Positions 33,747 to 43,335 of a stretch of 64,000 bases of DNA are shown one piece after another. Every line of letters starts with the position of its first letter. Position 1 is the first letter of the stretch. Location of the stretch: positions 286,954 through 350,953 of the forward strand of contig NZ_RQXV01000005.1 of the NCBI RefSeq assembly GCF_003858655.1. Direction: 5' to 3'. This DNA is from Amphritea balenae (GTDB lineage Bacteria > Pseudomonadota > Gammaproteobacteria > Pseudomonadales > Balneatricaceae). The notes below the pieces were generated by a model. It made no database searches. It saw only the letters and a program-made list of their open reading frames with translations, and was not told where the DNA came from. A program made the position numbers and the translations under genes.

Positions 33747-35048
33747 ATGACATTATTTCTTATTTCAATGCTAATTATCATCGCCCTGATTCTGATCGAA
33801 ATTCCGGTCGCTTTTGCTTTTGGTATCGGCGCAGTGCTGTTTGCATTCACCACCGGTAATAATATCTCGTTCCTGATCCCACACGGCTTTAAGACCGCCA
33901 GTGGTTTTGCCCTGCTCGCCCTGCCCCTGTTTATATTCGCAGGTTTGTTGATGGCCGAAGGTGGAATCTCAGAGCGGCTACTGAACTTCGTTAACTCTAT
34001 CGTCGGTCGTATAAAAGGCGGGCTGGGCGCAGTAACCGTTCTGACTTGCGCCTTGTTTGGCGCGATCTCCGGCAGCTCTTCTGCAGCAATCGCAGCAGTG
34101 GGTCAGATCATGATTCCACGTATGGTGCGTGAGGGTTATCCACCCGGCCACGCGACCGCTCTGGTTGCTTGCTCATCCGTTCTGGCACTACTGATTCCGC
34201 CAAGCATACCAATGATTGTGTTCTCCATTACCGGGGGGCTATCGGTGGGTGCAGCATTCCTGTCCACCATTATTCCGGGCATAATGCTGACATTGCTGTA
34301 TTGCGCGCTGAACATCTGGTTCTTGCGTAACGACACCAATATTAAAGTGGAGCAACCGCTACCCTTTAAACAAGCAGCTAAAGGCGTAGTAAAAAGCGGC
34401 TACAACGCAGCCTTCGCCCTGCTAATGCCACTGATCATTCTCGGAGCTATCTACAGTGGTATCGCTACACCAACGGAAGCTGCAGCTATTGCCGTTATCT
34501 ATGCGATCCCGGTGGGACTGTTTATCTACAAGGGTATGACCCTGCGGAGCCTTAGCGCTGTAACGGTACGCGCCGTCACTATGACCGGTTCGATCATGGC
34601 CGTGCTGTTCTTCCTGTTCATCATGAGTCGCGCGATGATTCTTGAACAGGTTCCACGCGACCTGGCACTGGCGCTGCTAGAGATCTCTGATAACAAGTAC
34701 GTCCTGCTACTGTTGATCAATCTGTTATTGCTGTTAATCGGCATGATCGTTGATGACATCTCTGGCAGCGTACTGGCAGCCATTATCTTCCTGCCGATCA
34801 TCAACGAGCTGGGTATCGATCCGATCCATTTTGCGGCGGTTGTGGGCGTGAACTTAGGCCTGGGTAATGTATCACCACCTTGTGCCCCGATGCTCTACAT
34901 GGCCGGTGGAGTGGGAAAGCTGTCACTGGACCGCTATATCACCCCGACATTGAAATTCCTCTGTTTAGGCCACCTGCCAATGGTATTCCTGGTGACCTTT
35001 GTACCTGAACTTTCACTCTTTTTGCCGAAACTCCTGATGGGCTACTGA
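33747..35048 (+). CDS. TRAP transporter large membrane subunit (DctM family)
   Basis: A 433-aa channel subunit with about twelve membrane segments. Typical motifs are LPLFIFAGLLMAEGGISERLL, GAISGSSSAAIAAVGQIMIPRM and NLGLGNVSPPCAPMLYMAGGV. A GGAGG ribosome site lies at the end of the DctQ gene. It uses the sodium gradient to move the solute delivered by the binding protein. A rho-independent terminator follows. Confidence 0.95.
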   Translation: MTLFLISMLIIIALILIEIPVAFAFGIGAVLFAFTTGNNISFLIPHGFKTASGFALLALPLFIFAGLLMAEGGISERLLNFVNSIVGRIKGGLGAVTVLTCALFGAISGSSSAAIAAVGQIMIPRMVREGYPPGHATALVACSSVLALLIPPSIPMIVFSITGGLSVGAAFLSTIIPGIMLTLLYCALNIWFLRNDTNIKVEQPLPFKQAAKGVVKSGYNAAFALLMPLIILGAIYSGIATPTEAAAIAVIYAIPVGLFIYKGMTLRSLSAVTVRAVTMTGSIMAVLFFLFIMSRAMILEQVPRDLALALLEISDNKYVLLLLINLLLLLIGMIVDDISGSVLAAIIFLPIINELGIDPIHFAAVVGVNLGLGNVSPPCAPMLYMAGGVGKLSLDRYITPTLKFLCLGHLPMVFLVTFVPELSLFLPKLLMGY

Positions 35049-35086
35049 GGCAAGTCGTCGCGAGCACTTTAAATAGGCGACCTTTC

Positions 35087-35113
35087 AGCCCCTTGAAAAC
35101 AGGGGCTTTTTTT
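35087..35113 (+). terminator. TRAP operon terminator
   Basis: AGCCCCT pairs with AGGGGCT (7-nt loop), followed by seven T. Confidence 0.92.
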
Positions 35114-35279
35114 ACACTTTTATAACCACTACTCATCGGCTGATTTTATGGACTGATCAGTGAACTGAGTTGGAACTACAAAATGAAATCCCGTGGATCT
35201 ACGGCTGTTATCAAGAGTCGATTTATATTGATCATACGCGGAAATAATCTCAACCTCTCCGACAGACAGGACCCAATAC

Positions 35280-36809
35280 ATGACTTCCTATATCAAAATA
35301 AAAAACCATATCAACGGTCAGTGGCTGGACGAAAACAACGGCCAGTACGAGCCATTGAAGAATCCTTCTACCGGTGCTGTTATCGGTGAAGTACCAATCT
35401 CCTCTGAAGCAACTTCACGTCAGGCAACTGCCGCTGCTGCCGAAGCTTATCCGGCCTGGAGCGCGACACCGCTGCCGAAGCGAATGAACTACATCTTCGA
35501 TATGCAGCAGGCAATGAAAGATAACCTTGAAATGCTGGCCGAAGCGATCGCCATCGATCAGGCTAAGCATATCGCTGAAGCCCGCGGTGAAGTGGGCCGG
35601 GTTATTGAGATCCTGCAGATGGCCTGCTCTATTCCTGCCACTATTCAGGGTGAAACCGTGCAGGGTATCGCTAACAACATCAATGGCCGCCTGATCAAAG
35701 CACCATTAGGTGTGTTCTGCGGTGTTGCACCATTCAACTTCCCAGCCCTGGTATTCGGCTGGTTTATCCCTTTTGCTATCGGTACCGGCAACACCTTCGT
35801 CTACAAACCATCCACTGAATCACCACTGTTTATGCAGAAGATGATGCAGCTGCTGGTTGACATCGGTCTGCCGGATGGCGTCGTTAACATCGTTCACGGT
35901 GACCGTGAAACGGTAGAAGCCTGGTACGAGGATGATAACGTTGCCGGCGTTTGTCTGGTCGGTTCTACCCCGACCGCTAAAGCGATCGCAGAAGGATGTG
36001 GTCGTGGCGGTAAGAAGACCATGTTGCTGGGTGGCGCTAAGAACTTCCTGGTGGCGATGGAAGATGCGCCGATGGATCTGATGATCGAAAACATCCTGAT
36101 GTCCGGTTACGGCTCTGCCGGCCAGCGCTGTCTGGCGGTATCTAACATCGCCGTAGTGTCTGAGATCTACGATGAATTTGTTGAGCGACTACTGGAAGCG
36201 TCTAAAAACATCACCGTCGGTGATGCGATGAATCCGGATGTCTTTATGGGTCCGGTCATCTCTTCTAAAGCGAAAGAGCGGATCGAGAACTACATCGAAA
36301 TCGGTCAGAACGAAGGCGCTACTCTGGCGCTGGATGGTCGTAATCCTGAAGTTGCCGATGCCAACAAAGATGGTTACTTCGTTGGCCCGACCGTATTCAC
36401 CGATGTGACCCCTTGCATGCAGATCGCCCGCGAAGAGATCTTCGGCCCGGTACTGAGCGTCATGAAAGTCGGTTGCATCAATGGTGCCCTGCGCATGATC
36501 AAGAATCATGAGATGGGTAACGGTGCAGTCATCTTCACCCAGAACGCTTTCTATACCGAGAAGTTCATCAATGAAGCCGATGTCGGCATGGTCGGTGTTA
36601 ACGTGGGTATCTGTGCACCGCATCCTTATCTGCCATTTGGTGGCATCAAAGGTTCACTAGTAGGTAATAACAAGGTTCAGGGCAAAGAAGCGGTCGATTT
36701 CTTCACCCAGAACAAGGTTGCGACTGTACGTGTCGTTGATCCTAAAGCAGGTGAAGCGGCACCCGCTACTACTGCCGATGCTAGTGTTCGGAGCTGTGTC
36801 GCAAGCTAA
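35280..36809 (+). CDS. CoA-acylating semialdehyde dehydrogenase (MmsA family)
   Basis: A 509-aa aldehyde dehydrogenase closest to methylmalonate-semialdehyde dehydrogenase. The catalytic cysteine is in SAGQRCLAVSNIAV, the cofactor loop reads LVGSTPTAKAI, and GGAKNFLV matches the MmsA GGAKNH block. MmsA converts malonate or methylmalonate semialdehyde to acetyl- or propionyl-CoA. The gene follows the TRAP operon on the same strand after a terminator and has its own start (AGGA upstream). The Phe in place of His in GGAKNF and the extended Ala-rich C-terminus suggest a variant substrate. Sulfoacetaldehyde is conceivable but unproven. Confidence 0.85.
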   Translation: MTSYIKIKNHINGQWLDENNGQYEPLKNPSTGAVIGEVPISSEATSRQATAAAAEAYPAWSATPLPKRMNYIFDMQQAMKDNLEMLAEAIAIDQAKHIAEARGEVGRVIEILQMACSIPATIQGETVQGIANNINGRLIKAPLGVFCGVAPFNFPALVFGWFIPFAIGTGNTFVYKPSTESPLFMQKMMQLLVDIGLPDGVVNIVHGDRETVEAWYEDDNVAGVCLVGSTPTAKAIAEGCGRGGKKTMLLGGAKNFLVAMEDAPMDLMIENILMSGYGSAGQRCLAVSNIAVVSEIYDEFVERLLEASKNITVGDAMNPDVFMGPVISSKAKERIENYIEIGQNEGATLALDGRNPEVADANKDGYFVGPTVFTDVTPCMQIAREEIFGPVLSVMKVGCINGALRMIKNHEMGNGAVIFTQNAFYTEKFINEADVGMVGVNVGICAPHPYLPFGGIKGSLVGNNKVQGKEAVDFFTQNKVATVRVVDPKAGEAAPATTADASVRSCVAS

Positions 36810-36850
36810 GCCTCTATGAGCCAGGTCGTCTAACAAGCTCGACCAGATAT

Positions 36851-36875
36851 AAAACGCGCCCTTAGGCGCGTTTTT
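36851..36875 (+). terminator. aldehyde dehydrogenase terminator
   Basis: A 10-bp stem pairs AAAACGCGCC with GGCGCGTTTT (loop CTTA), running into a T-run. Confidence 0.93.
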
Positions 36876-37004
36876 CAATTACATTACCACCCAAAACGAG
36901 GACAAAAAAAGCAAAAGAATCAGGAAACATGCAAAAATTGAAGCCAACTAAAAACTCATTGAAGTTAATAAAATACTCATTTTATTTATAATCAGGCTTT
37001 AGCT

Positions 37005-39098
37005 ATGAAATTAAAAGCATCGACTTTACTTACGTTATCTTTATTTGTTACCCATTTATCAGCAGCAACGCCCTATAAAGCTCAATTGATGTTGGCTAAT
37101 CTTGATCTTGCTTCATTGGGACAACTTCAGGTCTATACCGCATCACGCTTTATAACCAATACAACCGAAACTGCCGCTGTTACCAGCATCATCACCGCTG
37201 AAGATATCCAAAATAGAGGTTACCGCAGCCTTTATGAAGTGATGCAACATATTCCCGGCGCTTATTACAACACCACCAGCCACTTCGAAAACCTGACCAG
37301 CCGTGGACTTGCTCAGGCCCTTTCTTCATATCTGCTATTGATTGATGGTCACGCAATCAATGATAAAAGTTCATTCGGAATCAGTGCAGAAACCGTATTT
37401 CCTACACTAAGTAATGTACAAAGAATAGAGGTCGTACGCGGGGCGGGTTCAGTACTCTGGGGTAGCGAAGCCGGTATCGGTATTATTCACATCATTACTA
37501 AATCAGCTCAACAGTTAGACCCTACCGGCGAAGGCGCTTGGCAGATAGCACTGGATTATGAGACAGAGCATAAACGGGATTTAGAGTCTGCAATTTATGC
37601 TAAGGACTTAGCTGAAGGAGGATATACAGTTAGCATCAGCCGCTTTGATAGCGATGCACCACAAGCAGATGTATATGGAACAGGGGCAACAGGTGTTGCC
37701 TTAATCGACTTACGAAAACGAGCCAATATGAATCTCGAGCCCGGTTATGATATCTACTTCAAAGGCCATTGGCGCGACTATGGTTTAAAGGCCTCATTTA
37801 ATAATGCCCGAAACAATAATTTTCATTCAGGCTCTGATAATGAAGCTATCTATCAACGCAACTGGATTGAACTCTCTTATAACCCAGAGTTAACTGATCA
37901 AACACGGATAGAAAACAAAATTTATTTAAATGATTATAAGGTGGAATACCAGTTTAACGACCATTTTAAGTTTAGTAACACCTATGACCTAACACGGATG
38001 CAGGGTTACGGCGTTGAAAGCCTGATATTTCATGAAGCAGACAACTATCATCTAACCTCAGGTATTAAGATCGACAGTCACAGAATGACGCTGAAAGCTC
38101 CGTACAATATACCGAATCCAGGGCCCTTCCTCCCTTATGAACAGATTTCTCCTGTCACTGACAAAACTTACGCTCTGTTTTCAGAGCTAAATTACTCTTT
38201 GCAACCTGATTTTCACATCACTCTTGGCGCCCGCTATCAGAAAAATGACGGCATTCTAGACACCGACTTTATCACACCCCGATTTGCCACAATCTATAAC
38301 GTCAATGAAGAGAGTACCCTTAAATATATTTTTAACGGATCAGAAGTGGCACCCAGCCTGAGAACCTGGTTGGGCGGTAGAAAAGGCAGTCTCTATCAAA
38401 ACGGGAGGTATTCAGGTGGTGCTGAAGAGAGCCAAAAATACCAGGCCCATGAGATCCAGTATCAATTTAATACAGACAATACATTCCTGAGTGCAGGGCT
38501 GTTCTATATGCGAATAGACGACCTTATTCATTACTATGGCCAAGGCGTCACTGTTGATGGCGATACAGTAATTAAGACCTGGGGGAACGGCCCCGGAGCA
38601 TCAACCCGGGGACTGGAACTTGAGTTCAAGCAAGCATTTGATCGCGTTGAACTTTATGGAAATTACACTTACGCAAAAGCAACCTACGATGAGGGAAGCT
38701 GGACTCTGGAAGGGAACACCACCGACTTTGTTGATGGGTTCTTTCGTCATGTCATCGATTCAGATCTGAACATCGTTGTGACCCCTGAGCACATGTGGAA
38801 TCTGGGCGCAGATATTAATTTGACTAACAACATGTTACTTAACATTCACTATAACGGCTATGCCAATGTCGCATACGATCAGTTCAATACCGTCGGTGCA
38901 CCTGTTGATATAGGCTCTGAACATTTCTTAGATACCACACTGGTTGCACGTGATGCTTTCACACAAGGTCTTGATCTGAGTTTTTATCTCAAGAACCTGT
39001 TTAACAATGAGGCAATCGTTCCGGACGATGTCTACGGGGGCTATAGTGAGTCAAACATGGCCCGCCGCTTTGGCGTAAATATGACCTATAGCTTCTGA
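37005..39098 (+). CDS. TonB-dependent outer-membrane receptor
   Basis: A 697-aa receptor. The signal peptide ends about residue 21 (HLSAATP). The plug domain (about 45-170) includes VTASRF-like QVYTASRF, IITAEDIQNRGYRSLYEVMQHIPG, RGLAQALSSYLLLIDGH and RIEVVRGAGSVLWGSEAGIGIIHIIT. A beta-barrel follows to the terminal aromatic residue (MTYSF). Codon use looks more A/T-rich than its neighbours, which may mark transfer. There is no adjacent ABC or TonB gene. The ligand is unknown; the plug resembles the heme/vitamin-type receptor group that opens with LxxLxxVYTASR. Confidence 0.92.
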   Translation: MKLKASTLLTLSLFVTHLSAATPYKAQLMLANLDLASLGQLQVYTASRFITNTTETAAVTSIITAEDIQNRGYRSLYEVMQHIPGAYYNTTSHFENLTSRGLAQALSSYLLLIDGHAINDKSSFGISAETVFPTLSNVQRIEVVRGAGSVLWGSEAGIGIIHIITKSAQQLDPTGEGAWQIALDYETEHKRDLESAIYAKDLAEGGYTVSISRFDSDAPQADVYGTGATGVALIDLRKRANMNLEPGYDIYFKGHWRDYGLKASFNNARNNNFHSGSDNEAIYQRNWIELSYNPELTDQTRIENKIYLNDYKVEYQFNDHFKFSNTYDLTRMQGYGVESLIFHEADNYHLTSGIKIDSHRMTLKAPYNIPNPGPFLPYEQISPVTDKTYALFSELNYSLQPDFHITLGARYQKNDGILDTDFITPRFATIYNVNEESTLKYIFNGSEVAPSLRTWLGGRKGSLYQNGRYSGGAEESQKYQAHEIQYQFNTDNTFLSAGLFYMRIDDLIHYYGQGVTVDGDTVIKTWGNGPGASTRGLELEFKQAFDRVELYGNYTYAKATYDEGSWTLEGNTTDFVDGFFRHVIDSDLNIVVTPEHMWNLGADINLTNNMLLNIHYNGYANVAYDQFNTVGAPVDIGSEHFLDTTLVARDAFTQGLDLSFYLKNLFNNEAIVPDDVYGGYSESNMARRFGVNMTYSF

Positions 39099-39182
39099 TT
39101 AGTCTCTTTAACTCTCGAAGTAAGAGTTAAGCAGCAACAGTTGACCCAAGTATTCATCGCGGTGTCGTTTCTTAATTAGATA

Positions 39183-39214
39183 AAATAAACGCGCTTAACG
39201 TGCGTTTATTTTTT
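39183..39214 (+). terminator. TonB receptor terminator
   Basis: AAATAAACGC pairs with GCGTTTATTT around a 9-nt loop and continues into TTTT. Confidence 0.88.
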
Positions 39215-39378
39215 CACAACAGCCGTATAAGAAATACAGTAAAGGGGTTACTAGAACTCTGGTAGATCATTTCTGATCTGATACCAGGGGGCTTTCTGGG
39301 ATACCCAGATATGATTTTTCTCACAGGCTTGTGAGTCATCATCCAGTGAATCTGCACTACTACTTAAAGCATAGTGCA

Positions 39379-40248
39379 TCAGCCTTGATACTGAGCATCG
39401 CTTAAATTAAAAGCGATGTTATCAATCAGGCGTGTGCCATTAAGACTGGCGGCAGCCAGAATAGTGATTTCAACGTCACCGGGCTGTACCGGCAACAAGC
39501 TCTGATGCTGACAAATATGAAAATAATCCGGTTTAAAGCCCAGCATTGCCAATCGTTGCACGGCCTCAGCTTCAAGCCGGTCATAATCCTGACAACCCGC
39601 TTGTAGCTGCTGCCCTACATCCTTCAGCAGCTGATACAGTGAAGCGGCAATGCTCAGCTCATCCGCACTGAGATAGCTATTCCTTGAGCTTAGCGCCAGG
39701 CCAGAGGCTGCTCTTTTTGTTGGAACACCGGTAATCTGTACAGGGATAGAAAGATCATTAATCACTTGTCGGACAATCGTTAGCTGCTGGCGATCTTTTT
39801 CGCCGAAATAAGCAATATCCGGTAGCACCATACAAAGCAGTTTTACAACGACGGTCGCCACCCCTTTAAAAAACTGCGGCCGGCTAATACCGCAATGCAG
39901 TTGCGACAGTTCAGGCATATCTACAATGGTGGCAATACCCTTACCATCCGGATACATCTCTCGTACAGAAGGTGCAAAGAGTATGTCGCAGCCATTACTT
40001 ATCAAGAGCGCCTTATCTTCTTCCAGCGTCCGTGGATAAGTATCAAGATCTTCATTAATACCAAACTGCAGAGGATTAACAAAAATGCTGGCGACCACTA
40101 CATCACATTCTTTACGTGCAGCCTCAACCAGACTGATATGCCCCTCATGGAGATTACCCATGGTCGGTACAAAACCAACCATTAATCCTCCCGCCCGGGC
40201 TTTATTTAAGCTATTACGCAGATCATCTGTTGAATGGATTACTTGCAT
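39379..40248 (-). CDS. panC: pantothenate synthetase
   Basis: A 289-aa ligase that joins pantoate and beta-alanine with ATP in coenzyme A synthesis. The nucleotidyl-transferase motif is FVPTMGNLHEGHISLV. FVNPLQFG, YFGEKDRQQLTIVRQVI and ALSSRNSYL complete the family pattern, and the length is standard. No panB or panD lies next to it; panB usually precedes panC, so this arrangement is slightly unusual. It faces the TonB receptor terminator. Confidence 0.96.
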   Translation of the reverse strand: MQVIHSTDDLRNSLNKARAGGLMVGFVPTMGNLHEGHISLVEAARKECDVVVASIFVNPLQFGINEDLDTYPRTLEEDKALLISNGCDILFAPSVREMYPDGKGIATIVDMPELSQLHCGISRPQFFKGVATVVVKLLCMVLPDIAYFGEKDRQQLTIVRQVINDLSIPVQITGVPTKRAASGLALSSRNSYLSADELSIAASLYQLLKDVGQQLQAGCQDYDRLEAEAVQRLAMLGFKPDYFHICQHQSLLPVQPGDVEITILAAASLNGTRLIDNIAFNLSDAQYQG

Positions 40249-40970
40249 TGGAATACACCTGATAAATCAAAAAAGGTAAGCATATAGTTAAGCCGGGGTA
40301 ATAAAAGAACCAACAGTTCCGTAATGAAAATACCAGACCATTCAGTTATAAACATATACTGCGTTGTATAAATAATCAGCGTAATCAAAGAATGGAAAAC
40401 GGATCAATTGGCTATCCAGAATTATGAACAGTCAATTTTTATCTGGCTATTTGATCAAAACCAAGCCATTCTAAAACCGGACCAGAAAGTCATAAAAGTG
40501 CCAAATAACTTTCAAAAACAATGTGGTACATAAGGATCATTATCTGAAAGAACACTATAGAAATGCATTAAAAATGCGTTATCTGGGCTTTTCAGGCTGA
40601 ATCTAGAAAACAGGCAAGCGTTGGGTCTACCGCTTTTTTTTACAGCCTGCCATATATTGAATAACAAGCTTTTCGCAACTTAATGCTGCGCTGGCCACCA
40701 CAAAAAACAGTGACTACAACAATAAAGAGAGCGTTCACTATGATCATTTCACACTATGATTCAAGCCCCTCCAAATTCCCCCTATTTCAATCTGACTTGA
40801 TCCGTCATTGACAATAATTCACATATAAAGCATCTATAGAATCCTGAGTTTCAATTGTTTCAGAATTAAGTTTCTGAAGTTGAGTTGCTTGGATTAAGTA
40901 ATAGGAAGCTCATACTTTTATCCGGACAGATTAAGACTCAGGACAGTTCCAATGTGGAGGTTACGATTCA
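40249..40970. other. 722-bp intergenic region before the ABC operon
   Basis: AT-rich, with no supported gene. It contains the panC promoter, a small hairpin near 40562-40580 and copy B of the shared leader element (40585-40629). Confidence 0.6.
40585..40629 (+). promoter_or_regulatory. 45-bp leader element shared with the TRAP operon (copy B)
   Basis: Matches 31732-31776 at 33 of 45 positions with no gap; see copy A. Here AAGCG (40616) can pair with CGCTT (40631) around the conserved TTGGGTCTA, and eight T follow. The element therefore looks like a weak intrinsic terminator or attenuator about 340 bp ahead of the ABC ATPase. Confidence 0.5.
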
Positions 40971-42080
40971 ATGTTATCAGGCAGTGAAAGTAATACCGAT
41001 GATCAGTACGTCCGTTTTGTAAATGTTAAAAAAAGCTATGACCAGCAAACTCTGGTGGTTAAAGACTTTAATCTTAATGCCCGAAAAGGCGAGTTTGTCA
41101 CCCTCCTCGGACCTTCAGGTTCAGGAAAAACAACCTGTCTGATGATGCTGGCTGGATTTGAAGATGTCACCAGCGGCAGCATTCTGATCGATGGCCAGCC
41201 GGTCACTAATATCGCACCTTACCATCGCAACATCGGCATGGTATTTCAGCACTACGCCCTCTTCCCTCATATGACCATCGGTGAGAACCTGGCTTATCCG
41301 CTTAAAGTACGAAAAATACCTGCTGATGAAGTAAAACGACGGGTTAAAGAGTCGTTGGCATTAGTCGAGCTGGCCGACTTTTCAAAACGCTACCCCGGCC
41401 AGCTATCCGGTGGACAGAAGCAACGCGTTGCACTGGCTCGCTCACTGATCTTCGAACCCAGCATTGTATTGATGGATGAGCCGCTAGGTGCGCTGGATAA
41501 AAACCTGCGCGAACAGATGCAGTTTGAAATTAAACGACTGCATGAAGATCTTGGGTTTACCGCTATTTATGTCACCCATGATCAAACTGAAGCATTAACG
41601 ATGTCGGACCGTATCGCGGTATTTAACGACGGTATCGTTGAGCAATGCGCCGCACCTGAAACCCTCTATGAACAACCTGCTAATTCTTTCGTGGCTAACT
41701 TTATCGGTGAAAACAACTGTATCCCAGGCACAGTCACTAAGGTTGAGAATGGCAAAGCAGAGATTCAACTGGCCGATGGTTCTATGGTGACTACCTCCAA
41801 CCCAAATTGCCCGCCATCCGGTGATCCCTGCATGATGACTATTCGGCCGGAAAATCTCTTTATAGCCAATGGCCAGTCACTGGCCAACAGTATCGATGCC
41901 GATTTTACCACTCGCCTCTATGTCGGCGACTCTATCCGCTACTTCTTTAAGATGCCTTGCGGATCAGAACTGATGGTAAAAACGCTGAATGACAATCAGG
42001 CCCCGGTATTACAGCACGGCGCCCGTACTCAACTAACCTGGGATGTCACTGGTGGACTGGCACTGGATCGTCAGGCCTGA
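40971..42080 (+). CDS. ABC transporter ATPase (PotA type)
   Basis: A 369-aa ATPase of the spermidine/putrescine-like importer class. Walker A is GPSGSGKTT, the signature is LSGGQKQR, Walker B is SIVLMDEPLGALDK, and the switch is YVTHDQTEA. A TOBE domain occupies the last 100 residues (MTIRPENLFI). It opens an operon of ATPase, binding protein and two permeases. Polyamines or an opine- or amino-acid-like cation are likely solutes. Confidence 0.93.
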   Translation: MLSGSESNTDDQYVRFVNVKKSYDQQTLVVKDFNLNARKGEFVTLLGPSGSGKTTCLMMLAGFEDVTSGSILIDGQPVTNIAPYHRNIGMVFQHYALFPHMTIGENLAYPLKVRKIPADEVKRRVKESLALVELADFSKRYPGQLSGGQKQRVALARSLIFEPSIVLMDEPLGALDKNLREQMQFEIKRLHEDLGFTAIYVTHDQTEALTMSDRIAVFNDGIVEQCAAPETLYEQPANSFVANFIGENNCIPGTVTKVENGKAEIQLADGSMVTTSNPNCPPSGDPCMMTIRPENLFIANGQSLANSIDADFTTRLYVGDSIRYFFKMPCGSELMVKTLNDNQAPVLQHGARTQLTWDVTGGLALDRQA

Positions 42081-42158
42081 GCGTTATAAATAAGGACTTA
42101 AAAAGGAATTTAACAACCGTAATACCGTAGTAAAAAATAACGTAAGAGGAAAATAATA

Positions 42159-43214
42159 ATGAAAGCACTCAAGCGATTCGGCGCGGCTCTCGCGCTTTGT
42201 ACGGCAGCCGTGCCGGTCATGGCCGATCAGTTTACCGCAGTATCCTTCGGTGGCGCCTATGGAGCGGCACAGCAGAAACATATGCTCGATCCTTATATGG
42301 AAAAAACCGGGCATAAGATTTTATTTGAAAACTATTCTGGCGGTATCGCCGAAATTAAAGCCCAGGTTGAAAGTGGCAATATCCTCTGGGATGTCGTGGA
42401 TATTGAAGTTATCGATCTGGAAAGAGCTTGTTCTGAAGGCCTGTTAGAAGTATTCCCACACGATACTCTGCCACCCGGTGATGATGGTGTTCCCGCCAGC
42501 GAAGACTTCTCTCCCCAGGCGCTCTCAAATGAGTGTGGCGTCGGCAACATTGTCTGGACTGTATTGTATGCCTATAACAGCGAAACCGTTAAAGGCGGTC
42601 AGCCTGGCACCATCAATGATTTCTTTAACACCTCGAAATTCCCTGGCAAGCGCGCACTGCGCAAGCGTCCTCAGGTGAATATGGAGTGGGCTCTGATTGC
42701 TGATGGCGTACCTAAAGATGAGGTATATGAGCTATTGGCAACCAATGAAGGCCAGCAGCGTGCTTTTGCCAAGCTGGATAGCATTAAAGATGATCTGGTC
42801 TGGTTCGATAGCTGGTCCCAGGCGCCACAGCTACTGAATGATGGTGGTGCGGTAATGGTGCAGTCTGCCAACGGTCGTATTTTTGATGCTATTCAAAGTG
42901 ATAAGAAACCATTTGAAATGGTATGGGACGCGCATATCTATGATCTGGATGTCTGGGCCATTGTAAAAGGCTCCAAGAAAAAGGCACTGGCTGAAGACTT
43001 CATCCGTTTCGCCACCAGCTCTAAGCCAGAAAGTGGTATGCAGGAAGTCGCTTATGGTCCAACCCGTAACTCATCTTATAAATACGTAGACAAAGCGGTT
43101 ATTCCAAAGCTGCCATCAGCACATCTGGACGAAGGTCTGCAGGCATCCGGTGAATTCTGGGCCGACTACGGTGAATCACTGGGTGAAAAGTTTAACGAAT
43201 GGCTGCTGAAATAA
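42159..43214 (+). CDS. ABC transporter periplasmic binding protein (PotD/PotF type)
   Basis: A 351-aa exported binding protein. The signal peptide ends VPVMA-DQF. The mature opening FTAVSFGGAYGAAQQKHMLDPYMEKTG and WDVVDIEVIDLERACSEGLLE fit the PotD/PotF/AfuA-like group. GAGG lies upstream of the ATG. A 14-bp hairpin separates it from the first permease gene, so it is probably made in excess. The exact solute is not readable. Confidence 0.92.
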   Translation: MKALKRFGAALALCTAAVPVMADQFTAVSFGGAYGAAQQKHMLDPYMEKTGHKILFENYSGGIAEIKAQVESGNILWDVVDIEVIDLERACSEGLLEVFPHDTLPPGDDGVPASEDFSPQALSNECGVGNIVWTVLYAYNSETVKGGQPGTINDFFNTSKFPGKRALRKRPQVNMEWALIADGVPKDEVYELLATNEGQQRAFAKLDSIKDDLVWFDSWSQAPQLLNDGGAVMVQSANGRIFDAIQSDKKPFEMVWDAHIYDLDVWAIVKGSKKKALAEDFIRFATSSKPESGMQEVAYGPTRNSSYKYVDKAVIPKLPSAHLDEGLQASGEFWADYGESLGEKFNEWLLK

Positions 43215-43243
43215 GTCGCCTGAATTAAACACTCGCACCGGAT

Positions 43244-43280
43244 CTGATACTTCAGCCAGCTATATCGGCTGAAGTATCAG
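43244..43280 (+). promoter_or_regulatory. intercistronic hairpin after the ABC binding-protein gene
   Basis: A perfect 14-bp stem (CTGATACTTCAGCC paired with GGCTGAAGTATCAG, 9-nt loop) has no T-run. The position mirrors the hairpin at 32973-33026 in the TRAP operon. Confidence 0.8.
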
Positions 43281-43335
43281 GCCAATTTATTACCAGGCTT
43301 CATGCCACGGAATAATCAAAATAAGGGCTGTACTT

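Noticed and set aside
35280..36809. Sulfoacetaldehyde dehydrogenase (SafD)
   Set aside because: The protein aligns best with MmsA-type CoA-dependent dehydrogenases and is longer than the roughly 50-kDa SafD. Substrate therefore left open.
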